From Acholoe squamosa (taxonomy: Eukaryota > Annelida > Polychaeta > Phyllodocida > Polynoidae): a stretch of 64,000 nt of DNA. Below, in pieces: positions 1 to 9,849 of this stretch. A program made the position numbers and the translations under genes. The stretch lies in NCBI GenBank assembly GCA_949317995.1, contig OX439046.1, positions 33,516,002 to 33,580,001 on the forward strand. The letters are read 5' to 3'. Under the pieces are notes generated by a model. The model was given only the letters and a program-made list of their open reading frames with translations. It had not been told where the DNA came from and searched no databases. Positions within the stretch are counted from its first letter, which is position 1; every line of letters starts with the position of its first letter.

Positions 1-1900
1 TGAAAGTCTCCAGAATCACCAAGATTCAATCCGAGTCCTCTTAAACACTCCAGACAAGGATGACTTGGGGGAAGGTGTGTCCCGCACACTCGGACCAACT
101 CATTAATCCATCCTTCCTCTCCCCCAGTGTGGCCATTCGCCCGACTGTCTCCTCCAACACACATATCTGCACTAGGGTCCCTGGCCCCGGTCAGCATGCT
201 GGGGTGCGCACCCACAGTCACCCGACCTCCAGGTATACTTGATTCGAATTCTTCCACCGGCTTACCCCCTGTAGTGTTTTGGCATTCTTTTCTAGATGGG
301 GTTATACCCAATGCCCTGGATACAACCCCCTCTAATTTTCCACAATATATGCTGCTACTGCGTCTTGCAGACTTGCTTTGGATTTGTCTTTGGCTTCAGA
401 ATAAGCCACCATGACTGGCTTTGCAGCAGTACATTCGGATGAGTAGTGCCCCATCTTCTGGCACCTAAAACATTTCACCGTTCAGCGATCCACTCTGGGT
501 CTAGACTGACTGGCTTCTAATGACTTCAGTTATCTTTTTGCACATCTTTTCCAATACCTTTGTCATGTCTTGTGACTGACCACTCGCTTTCAAAGCGCTA
601 TTAGCTCTGGGCACACTCAAAGTCTCAGGTACTGTCTCCGCAGCCTTCGACTTGTTAAACACCTTCCTAGGAATATATTTCCTACCAGAAGTGTTTCTTC
701 TTAATTGCATTGCACAGAATGTACCATCCTCCTGCTCAATGTCAATTAACTCGAAATCATCCGAGGTGTTCGTCTCCTCAGGTCGATGCAGCACAGCTGC
801 TATGGGGGTGTGTCCTGACACATTAGGAACATCACTGGCTAACATGGTTTGTTTCTTCACAGCCATATCTATTTCATTGAATATGCCGTGCAATGTGGAC
901 CCAACCTTCCAGGCGTCTCTTGCAGCTATCTGCTCATCTCTGTCTCTCAGCCCTTTGACAAATTGAGTTATCAAATCGTCCATATACCAGTCTTGGTTTT
1001 CTGTACGGGTCTGCCCTTACTTAGTAGAGCGTGGAGCTCTATACCATAAGCTCTAAACGCTTCTGAAGGTTTTTGGGTTCGCTTTCTAAAACGAACCATC
1101 GTATCCTCCTTGACCATGTTACACAACAGCCCACTAGCAGTTTCTATTAACTGCTCAAAAGTTCCTACTAGGCCATACCATGTGCGCCATTGCTCCACGG
1201 CCATATGACCCGGGCCAGTCTTCAGGCATCTAACTAGGTGTGGCTTCGCCTCGTATGGCGTCCACCCATTACAATTCATCACATTGATGAAGTCTTCGAA
1301 CCATTCCTTCCATGGTCGGGTACCATCATACTCCTTCTGAATGACGGCTACCCTTCTGACTGAGTTGTGAGCATACGTCAGTCTTCCACGCTGTTGTTTG
1401 CTCCATTCAATCACCTTGGTTTCATTCAAGGTTCGATTGCCTCCCAATCCACCAAAACTACTGTTATTCGGAGTAGGTGGTGGTGGCGCTTGGCCATAGA
1501 CCCACTGTGACTGTCCAGCCCCGGTGTTTCCACCTCCAGTGCTTCCATTAGGGGTAGTACCCGAGGTACCACTCGCCCCTTGACTGCTCGTATAGGCAGT
1601 GCCATTTTGTACGCTAGCATTAGGCATGCCACCTATTTGGCCTTGCTGGCCTCCAACTTGCGTACTTTGCGAAGTGCCTGGGTTGCCAGCGTCCAATCCG
1701 ATGTTTTCCGTCTGATCCACATTTATGTGGAACCCGCCAGTCTTGGTGCTTGCGTCCGAAGTGTCTCTTTGGACAAAGTCCGGATCCAAATTACTGACCT
1801 GTGGGTACAATAAAAAAGATCCCCAGTGTATTATTACACCAACTAATACCTCCCTAGGTGATCTATCCGCCATGTAAAACATACAGCTGTACTTAATCAA
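1..1900 (-). pseudogene. Gypsy-1 copy 1: Gag-like polyprotein, broken
   Basis: On the minus strand this is the Gag region of an LTR retrotransposon, the structural protein that packages the RNA. The N-terminal part (about 1900 to 971) is Gln/Gly/Ser/Thr-rich followed by a Trp-rich capsid-like stretch (WKEWFEDFINVMNCNGW). The C-terminal part starts at 983 in another frame. Copy 2 shows that a CCHC zinc knuckle should follow; here one extra A near 522 (TAATGACTTC against TAATGCTTC in copy 2) breaks the frame before it. A second frame break lies near 1005. The frame runs left towards protease and pol, which are outside the window. A possible start lies at ADRSPREVL, about 1872. The assignment rests on similarity of layout to copy 2, which is followed by a clear pol. 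Confidence 0.8.
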
Positions 1901-2468
1901 AATCCCTAAAACAGGCCCCCCCCCCTCAAAAAGAAAAGAAGAAACAGTCGAGGAAAAAAATTAGCTCAACATGTTGAAAATTTTATTCGCATCTTTGTCA
2001 TAGATACCTAGTTACAGATTCGTTTAATTTTGCCCTTGTTTTGACAGGGTTCAACTGATAGATCATGGTGGTGTAAAAGGAATTAACTTTCATTTCTGAA
2101 TTTTATCTTAGTTTTAGCAACGCCCTTGTTGTATGCTACCATCCAATTTAGAAAGACATCAATTGTTTTCTTTTTCCACAATTAACCTCATCCTCTTACA
2201 GACGTCTGCAACGAGGAACTGTAATATGAAAAAAAGTAAAACCATTTCAACATTTGGATATCATATTGCACTAAAGCCTCCACTAGCCGCTGGTGCTGTT
2301 GTCCAGGGAGCAAGCAGGCAACGTCAGAACCAACCGGAAGTCCTCAGGCTGCCCCCAATGCGCAGGTGCAGTCTAAAAACCTCTTCCGGTGGTGGAGAAT
2401 AGAGCTGCAGGTGAAGGTGGGTTACTGGAGGAGGTAATAATGGGGTGACTTGGGTCACATGTAATCTC
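1901..2468. other. Gypsy-1 leader, no gene seen
   Basis: This stretch between the gag start and the first internal direct repeat has no convincing coding frame. It is A/T-rich, with a C-run followed by an A-rich purine tract around 1915-1950. It is about 97% shared with the second copy, so it belongs to the duplicated unit. I could not identify a primer binding site or an LTR edge here. Confidence 0.5.
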
Positions 2469-3048
2469 ACCAGGTATGTGATGTGATAGGGGAGGGGGAG
2501 GTGGGTGCATTGGGCTACTAAAGGTAAGAAGATGATAACAGGGTATGGGGTGGGACTGCGGGAACGGGCAATGTTCTTGTAATATGGAAAGTGAGTCTTG
2601 ATGCTATATAGGTGTATAAGGGTAAAAGGGTGAAACATGGAGGCTACTGGTAGATATAAATGGAGACATGTATACATAGTGAGAGGGTAGATGGGAGGGT
2701 GAGAGACGGTAACGGGGAGGAGAAGGAGGGATTGAGTGAAAGAGGGTCTATTGTGCTTCACTTTAGCCACGGACACATATTGTTCACATTACATTTTTTT
2801 CACATTTTGTCCACAAAGGTCCAGTGCAAGGTGTCCATAAAAATGTACTGTCCACAGACTCTTTTTACAGAGTGTCCATAAAATAAATTTTGTCCACAAC
2901 CAACAACATCATGGTATCCACAAAATATGTGGTATCCATTGAACGCACCTACCGGAAAACCTCAAGATGTTGCACGCTATTAGTTAACAGTACCAGGTAT
3001 GTGATGTGATAGGGGAGGGGGAGGTGGGGTGCATTTGGCTACTAAAGG
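2469..3048 (+). repeat. Internal direct repeats of about 57 bp flanking a 470-bp spacer
   Basis: The segment starting ACCAGGTATGTGATGTGATA occurs at 2469-2524 and again at 2992-3048, and the same pair is kept in copy 2 at about 42361-42416 and 42884-42942. Each repeat begins with CAG|GTATGT, which looks like a strong splice donor on the plus strand. The spacer contains a loose series of TGTCCACA/TGTCCATA motifs. The repeat could be a duplicated exon edge or the scar of an older insertion; I cannot tell which. Confidence 0.75.
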
Positions 3049-3595
3049 CCTGACTAGCAATGAAATGATGCAGCACAAAGTTGTGCAACAGATTCACGCC
3101 GCAGCACAGAAAGCTCCTAACACAACAAGCAAAATGAGGGGCACATCCATATTAATAAATGGAAAAACCTACAACGAGAAAAACTACAAAGATCTGCCTG
3201 AAGAACTCCAACCTGAGTCAGTATCCACAATTGAAACATGGTCTATTTTCAGCTATGCTTGTAAAGTGGTAGATGGCCCTAGAATTGGCAATAATGTTGA
3301 ACAGCTGTATGCCTGGAGGCTGTGCGAGGCAGCAAATGATGCCGACACACTAGCCAAGGTGAAGAGTGATCCATACATGATCAAGGGCATTATAAGGGAA
3401 GTCATACGACCCCATGACTGGAACGAGAAAAGGGCGGTTAGGGAACTGACTGAACTTAACTACCTGAAGTACACCCAAAACCAATCACTGAAGGACCGCC
3501 TACTGAGTTATAAGAGTGCGATATATATAAAATGTACTCGAGAGGAGGCCTGGAGGGGAGGCGGGCCTGTCATTGCGAGAAATAGACGACGCTGA
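3029..3595 (+). pseudogene. NADAR-domain protein, copy 1 (deleted motif)
   Basis: A 188-codon plus-strand frame. The C-terminal two thirds resemble the NADAR (YbiA/DUF1768) fold, an N-glycosidase family acting on ADP-ribose-linked or pyrimidine-type substrates: a YACKVVDG strand, then VEQLYAWRLCEAAND, then the long helix region with DPYMIKGIIREV and TQNQSLKDRLLSY. The N-terminal half has ILINGKTYNEKNYKDLPEEL, a segment I associate with NADAR proteins of invertebrate mobile elements. Compared with copy 2, 26 bp are missing, which removes the conserved GHASPLSNF motif but happens to keep one frame open. The residual protein is therefore unlikely to be catalytically sound. It lies antisense to the neighbouring gag. 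Confidence 0.7.
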
Positions 3596-3695
3596 GCCAC
3601 TACCAAGAAAGGGCTACAAGAATTTAATGGGAAATATCCTAGCTACTCTATGGTAGAAGTATGAGAGTGCATCTACCTAGAGGTAGATATTAAGC

Positions 3696-3814
3696 TAATT
3701 GATCATGGATATGGGAGCCCTAGGGGTGTACATGCTGGATATACCCGAGCCGCGGAGCGGCGAGGGTATATCCAGCATGTACACCCCGTGGGCTCCCATA
3801 TCAATGACCTATTA
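3696..3814. repeat. 119-bp near-perfect palindrome (foldback)
   Basis: Arms of about 57 bp (3696-3753 and 3757-3814) pair almost perfectly around a GC-rich centre with CCGCG/GCGG. Single arms of the same family end the duplicated block at 43616-43649 and occur alone at 30366-30401. The palindrome sits between the NADAR ORF and the Crypton gene and could be a mobile-element terminus or a strong RNA/DNA hairpin. Confidence 0.9.
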
Positions 3815-4221
3815 GGTTTATACCACCAGTTCCTCCAATATATCTTAAATTTCCTACCTGTAAATGCCCTAAAAGTGTAGAAAAAGACCAATTTCTTGTC
3901 TCGATTCGACTGAATTTATACTCCATCTTGTTTTTCACTTTTCGTTAATTGGACCGGAAGAACCGAACATGACCTAGTTGCAAGGTGCCGGGGAGCAAAT
4001 ATTATTTTTTACATGTTTAACGCGTTTACCGCCTATAATTTCTAGCGGTATAGGAATAGTAAAAAGAGACAAAAGGTAGGAAAACAGAACAATTTTATTT
4101 AAATAGAAGTAAATATAATAATATCTCTGTGAATGTTACATGTCAAAGCACACATGTCATTGTACATATACATGAAAGGACATGTCAAATATTATGTTAC
4201 ATGTCAAATAAGACAAATAAT
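3815..4221. other. Non-coding stretch downstream of the Crypton-like gene
   Basis: A/T-rich sequence with no supported ORF. It probably includes the 3' untranslated part of the recombinase gene on the minus strand. A short ACATGTCA motif recurs three times between 4136 and 4205. Confidence 0.4.
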
Positions 4222-5741
4222 TTATTTCATGTTCATATGGACAGTGCAATTGGTGAAGTTTACATGGCTGAACACCGTGGTTTTATCTTGTACCTCAGAG
4301 ATTTGGATATCAGCCATTTTTACATCATTCTTGGTGGAAAACATTATGTTGGTGGTACATGGGCCAGAAGCTGTGCTGGTTGTGGCACAAGGTTTGGTGG
4401 CTGTGGCGCAAGGTTTGGTGGCGGTGGCACAAGGTTTGGTGGCTGTGGCACAAGGTTTGGTGGCTGTGGCAGACGTCTCTTGCATTGAGGCATTCTCACC
4501 TGCCAAGGTCAGGGACATCACATGCCTAAGGGCATCAGGAGTCTTAATAATAATCTATAGATTGATCACTCTTGTGACCGGTTACAGATTTTATATCACG
4601 GGCAGGAACACCCTTTTCTCTGAGTGTGGTAATACATGTAGCACGAATGCAGTGATTTGTATAAATCTGACTCAAACAGGCAGCATAAGATATACGATTC
4701 ATAATTTTCCCTATGGTATTTACACCCATGGGAGGGACAGTATACCAACTGGTGCTTAACTTGTAATTTTTTTCTTGTAGGTTTGCCAGAAAGCCTTACA
4801 GTTTGGGTTCAATTTTAGAGAGATAAATCCTCAGGGATTTTACAGGGCATGAGGCAGTGCCTGTGGAGTACATCCTCTGCTCATGTTCTCAGGCATCTTG
4901 GGTCATGCCCTGATGATTTTTTTCTGAGGAATTGAACCTGATCGTAGCAAATTCATGTCCTTCTGAATCATTTTTGAACACAAAGTCATCTTTGGTTAAA
5001 TTGTGTAGACCCTCTCTAGCCCTGCAGCCAAAATGTAACACCATCTCATAGAAAACCTTATTCTGTAAAGAAAAAGGGCTGTCATTTGAAAGAACACCTG
5101 AAGAGTACATTTTTTTTTGTCATCCTCTGTAATAGGTTCATAGTGTTTAGATACATCTAGACCACTTTTTTTGTTCATTTTTATTTTTCCCTTCAGCATA
5201 TTGTTACATTGAACAAATAGAGGATCTGTCATTATGTTGAAATCTCTATTGAAAGGGGTTGAAGTAATATGACGTTGAATGGCACCTCTTATGGACATCA
5301 AAGATCTCTTGTTATATTCCTGACCATCTTTCGACTTCTGCGTAGAAACGTCTCAGCAAGGGTGCCAGAGCTTCTTTGGAGAATTCTTCAAAATCACTTT
5401 GTTCCTCATTTTCCACCAACCAAGCTGGAAAAAAATATAAACAATTTGTAAAAAATACAGTTTAAATAAAGGATTTAAACAAAAATTATCTGATATTCTA
5501 CTTTAACTTCTACAACGCACTTGAATATATAGCACGTAACGACGAAAAAATTACTATATGCTCCCTGCGCACTCATCATGCTTATTGATGGTGTGGGTCG
5601 TGGACCGGGATAAGGCCCCGCATACTGTATATGACATTTTTGCGAGTTGTCAGACTCATTTTAACTATATTAATCCTTACCTTTGAAAATGTCTACACCC
5701 CATTTGGTAGCCTTGTGGGTGTTCTTCGATTTAGAGGCCAT
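4222..5741 (-). pseudogene. Crypton-type tyrosine recombinase (KIAA1958/DUF3504-like), two exons, frameshifted
   Basis: The minus strand encodes a DNA recombinase of the tyrosine-recombinase superfamily, as found in Crypton transposons and their KIAA1958/ZMYM-type relatives. Exon 1 (5741-5681) starts ATG and reads MASKSKNTHKATKWGVDIF, then a GTAAGG donor. The intron is 5680-5425 with a T-rich acceptor ending CAG, and exon 2 continues in frame with a WLVENEEQSDFEEF segment. Next come the N-terminal domain (PFNRDFNIMTDPLF), the first catalytic Arg in GCRAREGL (about 5030), HCIRAT (HxxR box, about 4660), TGHKS, and the SIDYY nucleophile region near 4550. At least three frame breaks (near 5110, 4880 and 4545) make it inactive. 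The tail holds TATKPCA repeats. Neighbouring palindrome 3696-3814 may be one terminus. Confidence 0.85.
4381..4472 (-). repeat. 21-bp minisatellite inside the recombinase tail
   Basis: Four copies plus a part copy of a 21-bp unit (4381, 4402, 4423, 4444, 4465) with single-base differences. On the minus strand each unit encodes the heptapeptide TATKPCA, so the array is in phase with codons. Confidence 0.95.
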
Positions 5742-5780
5742 TTCTATGGTATTTAGATGTTCATTTGGTAGGCAAACAAA

Positions 5781-6032
5781 TCATTTGGTGTCTTGTTTGG
5801 CACCGGTGGGAGGTTGAAACTCTGGCGCAGTCTCATCGCTCATATCGACTGGAGTTTCTCGCATCTGTCTAGCCATTTCTTTAACGTACGAGCCGTTGGT
5901 GAATAGTCTCACCTCGTTTTCATAGTTGCCCTTATATAGAACATTGGTCACTTTGCCACAAATCCATTTTTCTTGTTTGTTTACCTCCACAAATTGGCCA
6001 ACTTTGAAACGCGACAGCCATGTAGAAGCCAT
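5781..6032 (-). CDS. Small ORF, possible SH3/Tudor-like protein
   Basis: An 83-codon ORF starting MASTWLSRFKVGQFVEVN and ending 40 bp upstream of the recombinase ATG on the same strand. The pattern KVGQFVEVN...KWICGKVTNVL resembles a small beta-barrel of the Tudor/SH3 kind, but I do not recognise a specific family. It may be an upstream ORF or first cistron of the Crypton-like unit, or an unrelated short frame. Function is unknown. Confidence 0.35.
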   Translation of the reverse strand: MASTWLSRFKVGQFVEVNKQEKWICGKVTNVLYKGNYENEVRLFTNGSYVKEMARQMRETPVDMSDETAPEFQPPTGAKQDTK

Positions 6033-6310
6033 GTTGACAGAAAGAAATCTTCAAGGGTGGAGGTAGATTGCACACAGGTCACTTCCGGCTAGAACGCGGT
6101 GTTTGCGTATCATTCCGACCCATAACAAAATGGCTTTTTTCGCAATTATTTTTGATTTTCTCTACTAAATTCATGTGACATATTCATCTAGGGATTATAT
6201 ATCATCTACATAATTAAGGAAAATCAATGGCGACTTGGATTTCTACACGAAAACCGGTTGCATTTGAACCATGTGAGTAATCTTTATTTCTACATTCAGT
6301 TCAATTGCCG

Positions 6311-6395
6311 TGTCAATAGTATAGTGGCTAGCGTGTTTGTCTCTTACCACCGCGGCCGGGGTTCAATTCTCATACCAGTCTGGACGATTTTAACT
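6311..6395 (+). ncRNA. tRNA-derived SINE head or tRNA pseudogene
   Basis: The plus strand has an A box-like TAGTATAGTGGCTAGCG and a B box-like GGGGTTCAATTC about 50 bp apart, as in tRNA-Asp/Glu-type genes. The acceptor and T stems do not pair well, so it is not a working tRNA. The tail after 6395 has no recognisable LINE-like end. Confidence 0.6.
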
Positions 6396-6699
6396 GGGGA
6401 AAATGGCGACTATAGGTCGGCCACACATGTAGCAACTTGACCCCGAAAAAGTATATACCAAAAATATCAAAAATGCACATGGGTGGTATATGCAGAATAA
6501 TGCACGGCTAATATGCATATATCAGCACCGGAAGTCCCAGAATCATGGTATAAGGCCATAGAGACAATACCAGTTCTAGGGTAGATAGAGTGAGATTTAG
6601 AATACTACTCATCGCAGACTCTCGAGCCAGATTTTTCAGGAGGGAAGTGAGACAACAAATGCGATTTATGAGAATGAATGACATTTCATTCGAGGTCCT

Positions 6700-8289
6700 T
6701 TTCTTCCCAGGTGCCACAATCAACCTTTGTAAATAACAAGACATCAACGCAGGCTAAGGTAAAATGCAGGGTCCCACAGGGCTCTATTTTGGGTCCACTG
6801 TTGTTTTTAGCATATGTGACCAGGTGAGGGAAAACATGCCTCCTGGGGGGAAATGGCTTCTTAAGGTTTAAGTCATGGGCTTTAAAATGAGATATCTTGA
6901 GCTAAAATATCCCCGGTAGTTTTGCTGTAATTGCTTGTCATACATAGGTTTGTGTGTACAAATGAAAATAGGAAATAAGCTCTAAATGCATTATATCCTA
7001 TCATAAACACTAAAAATGCAAAGAAATACAGTTTTGTGGAAAAATAACCAAAGAAATGTGATGTTTTTGTCATAAAATTGGTTCTAGAAGGAATTTTTGA
7101 GTTCTGTTTTCGGTTCTGGGTTCCTGAAGGAATTTCAAAATGAGTTAGTGGCAAAAATTCAAAATTGGAATTGGGGAGTGGTTTCCATGGCAACCAGAAA
7201 TTGCCTTATCTACCAATTTTCTATGTTTCCATGGCAACCAATATTCCAAAAATGGAACATTTTCGGTAGAGATGGAACAATTTTAAGCATACCACTGGAT
7301 TCCTTATAAAAAATTGGTCTAAACCTTTTTTAGCATATTTGTCAGTGTTTTACCCATATTCTGCCCCCTGGTGGCCAAAACCAGTACTAAAAATCCCCCC
7401 CGGAGGCACGTTCTTCCCCGTTGGGCCACATATATAAATGATATAAATAAAGATCTGGAATGTAGGGTCAGTTTATATGCTGATGACGCAGTTATTTACT
7501 CTTCTCATAAATCTCCTGACACTGCAGCCATAGCTTTACAAAGGGATATCAACTAATTGGTAGAATGGACTACATTAAATCACCTAACTATAAATATAAA
7601 AAAAAAATTATGTACTTTGGCACAAATTATGCTTTGAAGAAAACCAATTCAGACACCCAAATATATATCGTGCAAAACCAACAATTGGAAGTAGTGGAGT
7701 ATTTCAAATATCGTGGAATGATCCTATTTTTATAGATGGAGAATTGAAATATGACCTCCATATTAAAGATTTAAAAATCAAAATTGGGTACAAAATCGTA
7801 CAGTTAGCTAGAGTAACAAAATATATGTGTCTAAAACAATCCATTATAAATCAAAAGTTCTACCTTATTTCAATTATGGGGATATATTATATGTGTACAG
7901 TGTTATTAACTGATAGACTTCAGAGACTCCAGAATAGAGCCCTTATGTCTTAGGGTACCGCGTCTAACTTCAAGTGCTACTGTACACAAAACTGCAGAAG
8001 TAAATTATTTACATGAAAGAAGACACTCCCACATACTAAGTTTGCGTTTAAAAAGTGTGAAACTATAGCCAATAGACAGAACCCTACTAGGGCCACTAGG
8101 GCCAATGACAGGCCACTGCTCAAATATGTGCGTGCAAACAAGCAAATTACGAGGCGCAGTGTGGCTTACAAGGCTGAAACACAATGGAAGAATCTCCCTG
8201 TTGGGAAAAGGTTGCTTGATGACTACGAAGCTTTTTGTAAGGACCAGGGGTTGACTCCCTCTAGTAAGAGGCTGAAATACAAGACTTGA
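6700..8289 (+). pseudogene. LINE reverse transcriptase fragment (CR1/Jockey-like), interrupted
   Basis: The plus strand encodes the RT of a non-LTR retrotransposon, the enzyme that copies element RNA at a nicked target. CRVPQGSILGPLLFL lies at 6757-6810, and after an inserted element the frame resumes with YINDINKDLEC and the catalytic YADDAVIYSS (about 7470-7510). Downstream there are stops and frameshifts, but C-terminal segments remain: YLHERRHSHILSLRLK near 8010 and PVGKRLLDDYEAFCKDQG near 8200, ending at a TGA at 8287-8289. The endonuclease and N-terminal RT are missing, which fits 5' truncation. The clade call is tentative. Confidence 0.85.
6815..7430. mobile_element. MITE inserted in the LINE RT frame
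   Basis: A 616-bp non-coding element with imperfect inverted ends of about 36 bp (left TGTGACCAGGTGAGGG; the reverse complement of the right end begins TGTGGCCCAACGGGG, and both reach a TGCCTCC...GGGGGG block). It splits the LINE motif LLFL/YIND, and removal between TA dinucleotides gives an open RT frame again. The site duplication is TA, or ATAT given the local repeat. Internal GTTTCCATGGCAAC blocks recur in the 53388-53900 repeat. Confidence 0.8.
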
Positions 8290-8678
8290 TTCTATTGCCT
8301 GTCCTCACAGAACATTATGAAAGCTATTTGTATTTTACATTCACAAAATTGCTACCCTGCTTAAAATAGTACCGATTCAGTATGTTTCTTATACAGAAGA
8401 CTAGAAATATACCTTATTTTTACTGTCTTGCTATTTATGACCAATTTCAAGCTGTTTATTTGAAAACTGTGGACATTATCATTACTACCATCGCTATATT
8501 TATGAAATATAAATTAAAACTCAAAGGCCCACTGGTGTCAAGTGAATAGGGGACCATAGAACCCACCTTGTGTTATACCAGTATAAATAAATGATTTTAA
8601 AACACCCCTCTAACATCCAAATGTATTGAAGAAAACATAACAGTCTTTTTGACATCAACGAGGGATCATTAAGGTTTT
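8290..8678. other. Non-coding stretch after the LINE fragment
   Basis: No ORF or RNA gene could be supported. It is A/T-rich and may include the LINE 3' untranslated region. Confidence 0.4.
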
Positions 8679-8914
8679 AACATCAAGATATGCACTATTA
8701 AGCAGATAAGTGTTGTGTCCCTATGTTCTATTTATAACACGGCATCCCCGAGGAGAAGATCTAATGGTATTATAATTAACATCAAGATATGCACTATTAA
8801 GCAGATAGGTGTCGTGTCCCTATGTTCTATTTATAACACGGCATCCCCGAGGAGAAGATCTAATGGTATTATAATTTAACATCAAGATATGCACTATTAA
8901 GCAGATAAGTGTTG
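8679..8914. repeat. Tandem repeat, period 99-100 bp, 2.4 copies
   Basis: Units begin AACATCAAGATATGCACTAT at 8679, 8778 and 8878, and the last is cut after 37 bp. The first two are nearly identical, with three or so base changes, which indicates a recent local duplication. Confidence 0.97.
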
Positions 8915-9516
8915 AGCTGTTGCTGTTGTGGTATTCTCTGGTGAGAAACAACATTCGTATACTTCCTGATATCCTCTGTCATTGATTTTAATTTTCCCCT
9001 TGTTCCCTTACAAGATGTACACATCTCATGATTGTAACTCCTGTAGCATTTCTCTCTTCCTGGAAAGAGAATTTGTCGGTAGCCAATCAGATATCATGAC
9101 CCCTCAATCAGAACAACTCATGTTAATGAATTTATGCGCCCATTAGGATTTAATTCATTCCAAATTGATTCTCAAAAATGTATTCATAAATAAAATTTTA
9201 ATGGAAACCGCCCATCGTAGTCCTTCTTCAAACTATCACTTTATCTCGCCCCGCTGTGCTCTCAGACATGAAATGGTACAAAGCTAACAGAATCTTGGCC
9301 ATAACTAGACTACAATTTGCCAGAGCCTTTCTATGATTGTCATGTACAAACCTGGGACTCATAGTTACTTCAGCAGTATGAACTAGATTCTCATATCGTA
9401 TTAGTACATCATTCATTGATCATGACAAATAACACAGTGCACACATGTCCTGAAGGGGGAGGCATTAATCAATAGTGTTATATAAATGATGGTAGATTTA
9501 TGGACAGATGCTTCTC
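8915..9516. other. Non-coding stretch
   Basis: No gene could be supported. The short minus-strand frame at 9228-9416 has no recognisable domain. Confidence 0.4.
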
Positions 9517-9811
9517 TACCATAATCTCCCCAGCGTATAAGGCACATCCTGCATATAAGACCCACCTAGAGTTTGAGAAAATGGTCAGAAAAAAAATTAT
9601 TCATTACTTTTCTTCTATGGAATGTATTTTTAAAATTTAAAAAGCTATGTGTAACTAGCGTGCCCAGGCCACCCTGGATCCCCCTATGTCCTACTATGAA
9701 TTAGGGGGAGTGTAACATATCAAAATATAGGTCTAGATCTCCCCCTTGCTGGTCCAAGAAGAACAAAAACCTTGCGTATAAGATGCGACTTATACGTTGG
9801 AGATTACGGTA
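9517..9811. mobile_element. MITE with TACCRTAATCTCC ends (copy A)
   Basis: A 295-bp element with inverted ends TACCATAATCTCC and GGAGATTACGGTA. Inside each end lie several GTATAAGRCGCA-type motifs. It belongs to the same family as 46841-47077 but is more diverged. It encodes nothing and would need a transposase in trans. A TA target duplication is likely, by analogy with copy B. Confidence 0.85.
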
Positions 9812-9849
9812 GTATCAATACATAGCATGGTTTTCAGAAAATATTACAT

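Larger units (their letters stand above)
1..3731. repeat. Large duplicated block, copy 1
   Basis: This block aligns nearly base for base with 39853-43649. It carries a minus-strand gag, about 1 kb of non-coding leader, and a plus-strand NADAR-domain ORF, in the same order and orientation in both copies. Differences seen: copy 1 lacks 24 bp near position 592 and 26 bp near 3252 that copy 2 has. The shared sequence stops at the same place in both copies, just after the palindrome arm ending in the GGGGTGTA motif. The left edge lies outside the window, so copy 1 probably continues into a Gypsy-1 pol gene. Confidence 0.95.

Noticed and set aside
2324-2776. 150-codon minus frame in the duplicated block
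   Set aside because: It is low-complexity (His/Leu/Pro/Tyr), opposite purine-rich DNA, and not similar to any family. The same stretch in copy 2 is interrupted.
6311-6395. Functional tRNA gene
   Set aside because: A and B boxes are present, but the acceptor and T stems do not pair, so a SINE head or pseudogene is more likely.
8679-8914. CRISPR-like array
   Set aside because: Units are tandem without unique spacers, and the setting is eukaryotic.
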